Part shown: one piece after another, positions 56,901 to 64,000 of the stretch | Layout of the letters: each line of letters begins with the position of its first letter | How positions within the stretch are numbered: position 1 is the stretch's first letter | NCBI GenBank assembly: GCA_027604185.1 | Contig: JADGKB010000064.1 | Coordinates: 17,602 to 81,601 of the forward strand | Source: Boothiomyces macroporosus | Taxonomy: Eukaryota; Chytridiomycota; Chytridiomycetes; Rhizophydiales; Terramycetaceae | Direction of reading: 5' to 3' | DNA length: 64,000 bases | Made by a program: the position numbers and the translations under genes | The notes under the pieces: model-generated | The model's database searches: none | Seen by the model: the letters and a program-made list of their open reading frames with translations, nothing else | Told to the model about the DNA's origin: nothing

Positions 56901-57629
56901 CAGTTGGTTGGGTCCAATCGCCAATTCTTTTCCGTTAGCGCGCAGAGTGGCTTTGAATGTATACAAGGAATTATTTGGTAATTCTGTTTCAATAGTTCCT
57001 AGTTATTAAAAACAAGAACCTTGCAATTTTGCTACAGCTTCTGGAGAGAGTAGATTTCCAGTTTCTGGAAGACCTTGCCTAATCTTCAAATTGGTTTCCC
57101 CATCCAAGTTTGACGTTTCAATATAGCACAAAGAGTCTGGTTCCGATGTGGATATAATAACTAAATCTGAAGGGAAATTCTGTCCATTTTCGACCCTTAC
57201 GATTTCTCCAACTTTGACATCCTTCCAGAGCGTTTCCACAAATTTATTTCCACGCAACACTTTGCACACACTGTTATTGACTGCATTGTCCTGAGCATGC
57301 CTCTTGCGATCCTCCCACATTTCCTTTAGTGCTGTAATTATAAAAATTCCAGCTAATGGACCTGCAGTTGCTACTTTAGAGGTGGGAGACAAATCCCCAA
57401 TAGGCTGAATGCATGAAATAAACAGAAAGAACATGTTTGCATACTTTGAAAAGAATTCAAGTGTGAATTTAGGAACGAATGAAACGAATGAATACTTTCC
57501 TGTTGAAATTGCATTGTGTAAATAATTTCCTCCGCCATTGATTTCTACAGTTCTACTACCATCGGGAACGTACGTCTGAACAATTTGTTCTTGGGCAATC
57601 CCCAAGGTTACCAGTAGCGATTTGCCCAT
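53994..57629 (-). CDS. P4-ATPase (phospholipid flippase), copy B
   Basis: Spliced 1156 aa with eight introns: the seven of copy A at equivalent positions plus a 20-nt intron at 56651-56670, inside the [11 protein letters not shown] segment, which copy A lacks. All catalytic motifs are intact. Much of the sequence from 54806 to 56638 is nearly identical to copy A, whereas the first and last parts differ clearly, so the copies have been partly homogenised. Both likely functional. Confidence 0.95.
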
Positions 57630-57860
57630 GATTTGTAAAGCACTCCTCGTCCCTCAGCCAAATATTTACATTGGTGCAAAGCCACTTTGGCATTCAAAGA
57701 GCCACTCAAAGAAAAGCAGGAAGGAACTTGCACAAAACATTAAAGAGAAATTGGAGATGCACTACTGAGTTTGTGGGATATAGAGTAGATAATAATGCTT
57801 GGTTATACTGATGTTTTATTAGACTGGCCACTGGGGCTCAGTTGCCGTGTTTCACCACGA

Positions 57861-59462
57861 TCAGAGCTGTTTCGCAATTTTAATTTCAAAGTAGACTGCA
57901 AATAGGCCAGACACGTCCTTTGCATTAGCCAGCATATCAAAAATATCGCTTGCAAAACCATCCTGTTCATTGGTACAGGAGCTTAATATTTGGCGGATAG
58001 AACTATATGGAGCACCGCTGCCTGTAATTTTTCCTTCCATAATTAATGGTATACTAGATAGTAAAATAATGTTGCAAAAGAAGGGTGGATACAGAGCAAC
58101 ATCATTAGGACTCTTTATATGCAACTCTAACCAAACCTGAGAGTTTCTGGCAAATTCTAATGCCTCTTTATACTCTGTGAAATTGGAAACATGCTGCATT
58201 TTGTATACTTGAGCGATTCGTAATAATCTGATGTAGATATTCAAGTAATTGTAGTACAGCTGGAGATACAGCAGCTTTGGGTCGAGGAGAGCATTTTGAT
58301 TTAGAGGTTGGTAATCAGCAGAATCACTATTTAGTGTGCTTATAGATTGGTATTGGAACTGGAGCAAACTAACTGCATTTTTAATAGAATCTGGCAAGCT
58401 TTGGTACCAAGCGTCGAGAGAGGATTCTAACGCTTTCATAATAAACTTTTCTGATGAAACCTTTTGTTTATATTCTCCTGCTTCGTATTTTGAAATTTTG
58501 TGGTGAATCCTGCACAACAATAGCTTGTATGCCACAGTGCTTTGATTTTGAAATCCTGGAGTAAACCAATCCGTAGAATTCATTATTTGCAAACCAAAGT
58601 CTGAATCTTCTGATTCTAGTTCAGAGACACCGTCTGGAAAAGGTAAGTACAGCAAATTGGACATGTCGACTATCTTGTTTGCTCCTAAATAGACATCATA
58701 CTCGTAAATAGCCCACCATAGCTTTCTGTAGACACCTCTTTCATAATCAAATAAGGTCATGTTGGCGATGGTTGCTTCGTTGTTGATTCCGAATTCCAGC
58801 GCTTGATGTACTGCGAGCTTTAGATAATACACTGCTTTTGACTCTTCTCTAATTCCTACATTAAGCAGTATTACTGTAGTACGAAACACTCAGTAGTAGG
58901 AATATCACAACTGCATTTAATGAGTAATCTGAAATGGCATTATTTGCAAACGTTTCGGCTTTTCCAAAGTATGCCCGAGCAGTTTCGTTGTTGTTTAATC
59001 CAAATGCAAGGTAATTGGGTGGAGCTACCAGTGAAGCCAATCCGTACAGCAAGTAATTTACAGCTAACGAATTCTGAGCGCATATTGTCAAAAAAGCTAT
59101 GTCAATATCTAACCATCGTAAATCCAGGACTTGCAGTAACTCTGGTCGATCTTTAAACAGGAATTCCTGAACATCGCTGCTGAGATCCATCAGAGGAGAA
59201 CTCTGCTCCACAGGCTTTGCATAATTTTCAGAGTTCTCTGCTTCACTCAAGTGATGATTGAAGAGCATAGATTCAAGATACATTATCCGGTCTTCAAACT
59301 CTGTTTTCGACTCTTGGATTCGGAATTTCGCCCCTGAATATCTGCACTCTTCCTTGATTTTGATACAATTGGAACAGGGATTCTGGCGATCGCATTTACG
59401 TTTCTAGATTAATATCCGGTTACTCTCTTGATGCAGTTATCGCATGTGTTGTTCACCTTCAT
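57861..59462 (-). CDS. Zn2Cys6 fungal-type transcription factor 1
   Basis: Spliced 520 aa; introns 59404-59423 (20 nt) and 58866-58884 (19 nt). The N-terminal binuclear zinc cluster CDNCIKR|KRKCDRQNPCSNC...C is interrupted by the first intron after CIKR. A short coiled linker and a large helical middle-homology-like region follow (LWWAIYEYDVYL, like the fungal_trans domain). Regulates unknown targets, presumably in the nucleus. First of three tandem homologues. Confidence 0.9.
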
Positions 59463-59650
59463 GTAGAGGTTGTGGAAATTTTTCAGACTATCATAAGCTC
59501 CAACAACGCTCAATTATCTGCGGAGTAACTATCCAGGAGACAAAGGAACAATTCAAGCGGATAATTTCCCTCCATTGCGGTCTGATATATCGTCATACGC
59601 AGATAGTAGCCAGAGATGCCTAAAACCAACATAGGGAATGAAGCGATAGT

Positions 59651-60469
59651 TTATTTTTTTAAAAAGATTCTTTTGATTACCCAGTTTCGAAGCCAGTAAG
59701 GGACCATGAGAATGAAGCTAAAGATACTCGAGTAAGTTCCATACCTGAATCTGACGGGCAACTTTTTTCGTAATGCAACTTTAACTGTCGCATCAGCAAA
59801 TTCTTTGGTAGGAGTAGAATTGAAGCCTTGCGATGCTACGGCTCTAGCTTCAATTTGCTTCCTGTATGGCCAAAACAAGGAATTTTCGTTAGGCAATGAC
59901 ATTGTAGCAGCAGCAGTCTTTCCAAAATTTGACTTGATTGCACCAGGCTGTACGAGGCACACTTCAATGTTGAATGGTTCGAGTTCCATTTTCAGTCCAT
60001 CGGTGATCATTCCAATCGCGGCCTTTGTGCTAGAATAGACTGATCCAAAAGGAGTGCTAATATCACCGACAATTGAGCCAACATTCAAGATCTTTCCGCC
60101 TCCCTGCTTGGCCATAATTGGGGCAATTGTTTTTGTAATAGATACAATGCTAAACACGTTTGTTTCATAAACCGACCGAATTGTGTCCAACGGAACATCA
60201 ATAAGTGCTCCAACACATCCCACTCCAGCATTATTGACAAGTATATCAATTCGGCCCTGTACGCGAATAATTTCGTCAATCACTTGTTTAACATTTTCGG
60301 GATTATTGACATCAAGTTTTGTTGGGAAGCTATTCTTTTGATTCAATGGCTCCATTGACTCCAACCTACGAGCGGTGGGATAAACGATACATCCAGCGTC
60401 AAGGAAAGATTGTGCGAGGTAATGCCCGATTCCACCCTCTGAACACCCAGTGATTACAACAATTTGCAT
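59651..60469 (-). CDS. Short-chain dehydrogenase, Ayr1-like
   Basis: Single exon, 272 aa from the ATG at 60469. NAD(P)-binding TGCSEGGIGHYLA, NNAGVG, catalytic Ser (NVGSIVGD) and YSSTK. The TGCSxGGIG spelling and the C-terminal hydrophobic/basic tail are typical of yeast Ayr1 (1-acyl-dihydroxyacetone-phosphate reductase of lipid droplets and ER). It lies between zinc-cluster genes, so a regulatory link is possible but unproven. Confidence 0.88.
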   Translation of the reverse strand: MQIVVITGCSEGGIGHYLAQSFLDAGCIVYPTARRLESMEPLNQKNSFPTKLDVNNPENVKQVIDEIIRVQGRIDILVNNAGVGCVGALIDVPLDTIRSVYETNVFSIVSITKTIAPIMAKQGGGKILNVGSIVGDISTPFGSVYSSTKAAIGMITDGLKMELEPFNIEVCLVQPGAIKSNFGKTAAATMSLPNENSLFWPYRKQIEARAVASQGFNSTPTKEFADATVKVALRKKLPVRFRYGTYSSIFSFILMVPYWLRNWVIKRIFLKK

Positions 60470-60524
60470 TTCGGGAAAACTTTTTATCACTGCAACATTG
60501 ATCAAAACTCATTTATATTCGATT

Positions 60525-62165
60525 TTATTGTCTGAAATTCTTGGACTTGAACAGTGCATACTCTAGCGAAATTAACCCAGGGTCATTCATGTGAATAAAG
60601 CTATCCATTTTTCTCCAAAGTATTTCCGAGTCTGGAGCATGGTTGACATGCTCGCGAAGCACTTGGATGTGAATGTCAAGGGATTGCGCGATTTGTTCTA
60701 ATTGCTTTTGGGTTAATACTAGTTTGTAAGCGCAGACCAAGGGCAAAGCAGACTGGAATATACTCAAGATATCCAAATGAGTAATGAACTTAAACGAAGC
60801 CTTGTGTGATAAAAAGTGATTCAGCACCCTAGCATTTTCGTGTGCCGATTCAATAGAGATAATGAATTCCTCGGTTGTAGTAAGATCGCTAGCATTTTCC
60901 ACAAAGGCTTTCAAAAGTTGAGGAGAAAAAAGCATAATGTGCAGAGTGTGGAACTTTAGGAATGTTTGCAGTGTCAACCAGGTATCAGGTGTGTCTGCAT
61001 TTTTAAAATCCAATTGTCCAACAAGAACAATGTTTTCAGGCAAAGACCTTTTCCATTCCCGTAATGATCCGAGGATTGAGCCACGCACTATTTGCGGATT
61101 CAACAATCCATCTTCACACTCGAATAGATGGAGATATTTCCCAACTTTGAAGAAGATGCGATCAAGCAGTATGCGATATGCGGCTAAACACTGGTTAGGA
61201 ATACCAGGAGAAAACCATTCGTTTGACTTCATTACAACCATTCCGAAATTGGCAATTTCGTCTTCAAAATCTTCAAACAGTGAAGTATCCGTCATTGGAA
61301 GAAATAGTTGGTGGTCGTCCTCTGCTATCATGTTCATTTTCCTTTCAACAAAGTATGAATCATAATGGGCAAGTAACCACCAGATGGACTTTAAATCTTC
61401 CCGTTCCTGATCAACATTAGAAAAGTAGGATATCTGATATTCCACATTCAATCCCAGTTGCTTTGCCATTTGAATTGCGAGTGTAAAATATTTAAACCCT
61501 TCATTTGATCTATTAACTCCTAATATTAGTAAAAAATACTCATAGTTGCACGGAATACAGCGATTAATGTCAGAACATAGCTATATGAAGGCGCAGCCAG
61601 CATTTTAGGAACATATGAGAGAGATTTTTCCAAATACAGCAGTGCAAGCTGAGTATTGTCTTTGATTTCTGGGTGAACAACACTTGGTGGTGCAAGAGTT
61701 GCTCCTATTGAGCAGAAAGCATACTTTAAAGGAGGGGTGTAGGAAATACAGTTGAGTAAGAATTGCTCTGAAAGATAGATCCTTGGGAATGAACAGCACT
61801 GTATCGCATATTCAATCAAATCCTTTCGATCAGTTTCAAACAGCTCCTGGTTGGCTTGCGATGATAAATCGAAAACTGGACTGAAATAAATGAAGGAATC
61901 TTGCTGCTTTGGCTCAAAGTTTGTTGGAGGAACAACTGGTCCATCATGAGTAATCAACGGAACGGTACACTGAATCAAATATTTTTCAAGCGTGAGTAAT
62001 CGCTCTTCTATTTCTGGTGGTAAATCACTCTTTTCGGGATATTCACAGGTAATGTTTGAATTGATACAATTGGAGCAGCTTGGTCGAGATCTGTTACACT
62101 TGCGTTTCTGGTGTTAGAATAGCTGTTACTCGTTTGGTGCAAGCGGTGCAAATAATGTAAGTCAT
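60525..62165 (-). CDS. Zn2Cys6 fungal-type transcription factor 2
   Basis: Spliced 532 aa; introns 62108-62129 (22 nt) and 61520-61539 (20 nt), at the same positions as in the neighbouring homologues. Zinc cluster CTACTKR|KRKCNRSRPSCSNC...C, then a leucine-containing linker and the fungal_trans-like helical domain (IWWLLAHYDSYFVERK). The LWW/IWW-Y-x-FxE pattern is shared by all three. Targets unknown. Confidence 0.9.
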
Positions 62166-62226
62166 TTTTCAGTTGTGGGAGTTTGGGCAGCAAAAAAATG
62201 TGAGGGAAAAATCAAAGCAAAAATGG

Positions 62227-63863
62227 TTAATTTATTGTCAATCGTGGTCCTACTTGAGGGTTTACATTCGGTAATACTCCGCTGCAAGCCTTGAAATTAG
62301 CATATTCAAGGGCAACTAGTGATGGCTCCGCGATTTGAAGAAGGTACTCAAATGTGGTCACCAACGCTGCCGAGCAGACTTTAAGATCATACAGCTTTCG
62401 CAGAATCAAATAGTGCACATTAAGAGCGCTGACAATCCTGGTATTTTGTTCAGGTAACTGCGGGATTTTAGACGCCAGGATGAGTGGGAGAGCAATGTGA
62501 AAGATCAAAAATGTTTGGACAGAGAGGAACGTAAACGTGTCTTCCTTTGTAATAAAGTGCTGTAGCATATCTGCTGTATATAGGGATGCCGCAATGGATT
62601 CTTTGTATTCTGTTGTTTTTCCAACATTGATGAAATCTTGGATAAGCAGCTGCAGCAGGCTGTTGCTTAGTAAATTAATTTTAATGAAATTGAATTTGAT
62701 TACAACATTCATCACTTTGTAGGTGAATGCAGGATTTTCTGACTGGGAGTTTGTACGTGCCAGATTGATGTGATGAGTGATGCTCTCTGGGAGAGAATTA
62801 AACCACATGTTCAACGAGTTTAATAGAGTTCCTTGAATGTACTTGTTACTCATCACCTGGTCCTGATCGTAGTACCGTTTCTTGTATTCTAGGGTCTTTG
62901 TGAATATTCTGTGTAGCAAAACTCTGTAAAAATCGATACTCTGATTCTTGAAGGGAGGTGTGAACCAGTCGGAAGACTGCATGACAGAAACAGCAGCCAA
63001 AGCAGTTTCGTGTTCAGAAGCTGTGGTAAGTTTGTGGTCCATTGGCAAGAACACTGCATGATCTTGATCTTTCATCACTGATAATCCTCTTTCTGTAAAG
63101 TAGTTATCAGATAAATGGATCATCCACCAGGTTGCTCTATAGTTGAAAAGCTCCGTTGGATCTTTTGCCAGCACTTTGAGTTGAGCTTCGTTATTCATTC
63201 CCAATTCCTTTGCCATTTCATATGCAATCGCCAGATATTTGTATCCTTCATTATCTATGTTAGCCTTTGCAAACCTTTTTTGAAACGAATGCAGCATATG
63301 CACAGCATAATCCACGCTACGACATTTCGAGGATGCGGTGGCAATATTGCTGAGACATATGACTTTGCCCTTTCCAGATAAAACACTGACATATCCTGAG
63401 AGTCTCTAAATCCAGAAAGCACTTCTGGCGGTGCAATTACACCTGCAAGTGCGTAAATCAAATATCGAATTGGCATTGAAACCTCTGCTAAATGAACCAA
63501 GTAATCTTCCGTAACAAAAAATAGAGAGACATCCAAACTCTTTAGTCCAAGTGCCAGTAAATCGTTATCAATTTGGTCAACCAGTGTTTCATTAGATTGG
63601 CTAGACGGTACATCCTGGCCGGTGTAGCTATTCATAGAGAATGACTTTGTCTCCTTCTTTTTCAAAAACTGCTCCAATTTTGCTAATCGTTCCTCAATCT
63701 CTCTTTCAGATTGATCTAAATTTGAGCTTTCTGGATATGAACATGAAATTCCAGATTGCGTACATGTGTAGCATGATGGCCTGGCTCTGTCGCATTTGCG
63801 CTTCTGTATTTAGGTATGGGTTACCTTTGTCATGCAGTAATTGCACGAATATGATTTTCTCAT
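62227..63863 (-). CDS. Zn2Cys6 fungal-type transcription factor 3
   Basis: Spliced 531 aa; introns 63804-63824 (21 nt) and 63255-63274 (20 nt). Zinc cluster CNYCMTK|KRKCDRARPSCYTC...C, Lys/Glu coiled linker (EERLAKLEQFLKKKE), then the helical regulatory domain (TWWMIHLSDNYFTERG). Closest in order and structure to factor 2. The promoter occupies the last 137 nt of the window, where nothing else is recognised. Confidence 0.9.
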
Positions 63864-64000
63864 TTTAGTTGAAAAATTGGGGGGTTTCAAAGTTGAACAA
63901 ATTTAAAAATGCACAACAAAAATTTGCTGACATGTATAATTTCTCTCCTTTAAATCCCACCCATAAGGGCAGTAGAAGGGAGACCGATTGGGGGCAGTAA

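Noticed and set aside
1..64000. Widespread frameshifts, pseudogenes or sequencing indels
   Set aside because: Breaks always resolve by removing 18-23 nt with splice-like ends and restore conserved motifs; random errors would not.
1..64000. CRISPR arrays, rRNA or tRNA genes
   Set aside because: No regularly spaced repeats and no conserved RNA segments were seen on reading both strands; a covariance-model scan would be needed to be certain.

Overview
This window comes from a compact, AT-rich nuclear genome of a fungus or a close fungal relative. The evidence is malate synthase with a peroxisomal SKL end, Zn2Cys6 regulators, Elongator, CCT, Noc3, Srv2/CAP and two P4-ATPases. Two genes are typical of flagellated lineages (FANK1-like and CCDC34-like), so a zoosporic, early-diverging lineage is my best guess. 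I cannot name the species.

The dominant feature is the introns. Read naively, most genes look frameshifted or broken. Each break is repaired exactly by removing 18 to 23 nt, nearly always GT...AG with a TAAT/TAAC-like motif just before the acceptor. I placed 89 such introns by hand and found none longer. After removal, every complete gene has a length divisible by three and rejoins known family motifs.

Layout. 1-2.1 kb: 3'-truncated gene (-), weakly Sec39/NBAS-like. 2.6-6.0 kb: malate synthase, ATP synthase epsilon and TOE1 deadenylase. 6.7-19.6 kb: array of six intact, intronless seven-TM receptor-like genes plus one 5'-truncated copy, interrupted by an AKR7 reductase, a CCDC34-like gene, glutamate-5-semialdehyde dehydrogenase and a flavin monooxygenase. 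19.9-30.9 kb: FAD amine-oxidase-like protein, CAP/Srv2, J-protein, Elongin A, RidA, a 789-aa coiled-coil protein, UBA3 and the PP1 inhibitor Ypi1. 31-38.6 kb: RING/IBR-like protein, CCT8, an orphan gene, NOC3, ELP5 and an SLC35-type transporter. 38.6-43.8 kb: aldo/keto reductase, alpha/beta hydrolase, FANK1-like, BTB protein and an OXLD1-like protein. 43.8-48.3 kb: two tandem single-pass SH3 membrane proteins with a chitin-binding-like ectodomain, then two tandem intronless CLC proteins. 49-50.2 kb: orphan membrane protein. 50.2-57.6 kb: two tandem P4-ATPases with gene-conversion patches and one 20-nt intron present in only one copy. 57.8-63.9 kb: three tandem Zn2Cys6 regulators with an Ayr1-like dehydrogenase between them.

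Packing is extreme. Convergent genes end 2 nt apart or share a CTAG stop, and divergent start codons lie 17 to 32 nt apart. Most tandem families (receptors, SH3 proteins, CLCs, P4-ATPases, Zn2Cys6 proteins) concern membrane sensing, transport and transcriptional response, which suggests local duplication of environment-facing genes within a housekeeping background. No tRNA, rRNA, CRISPR array or intact transposon was recognised.
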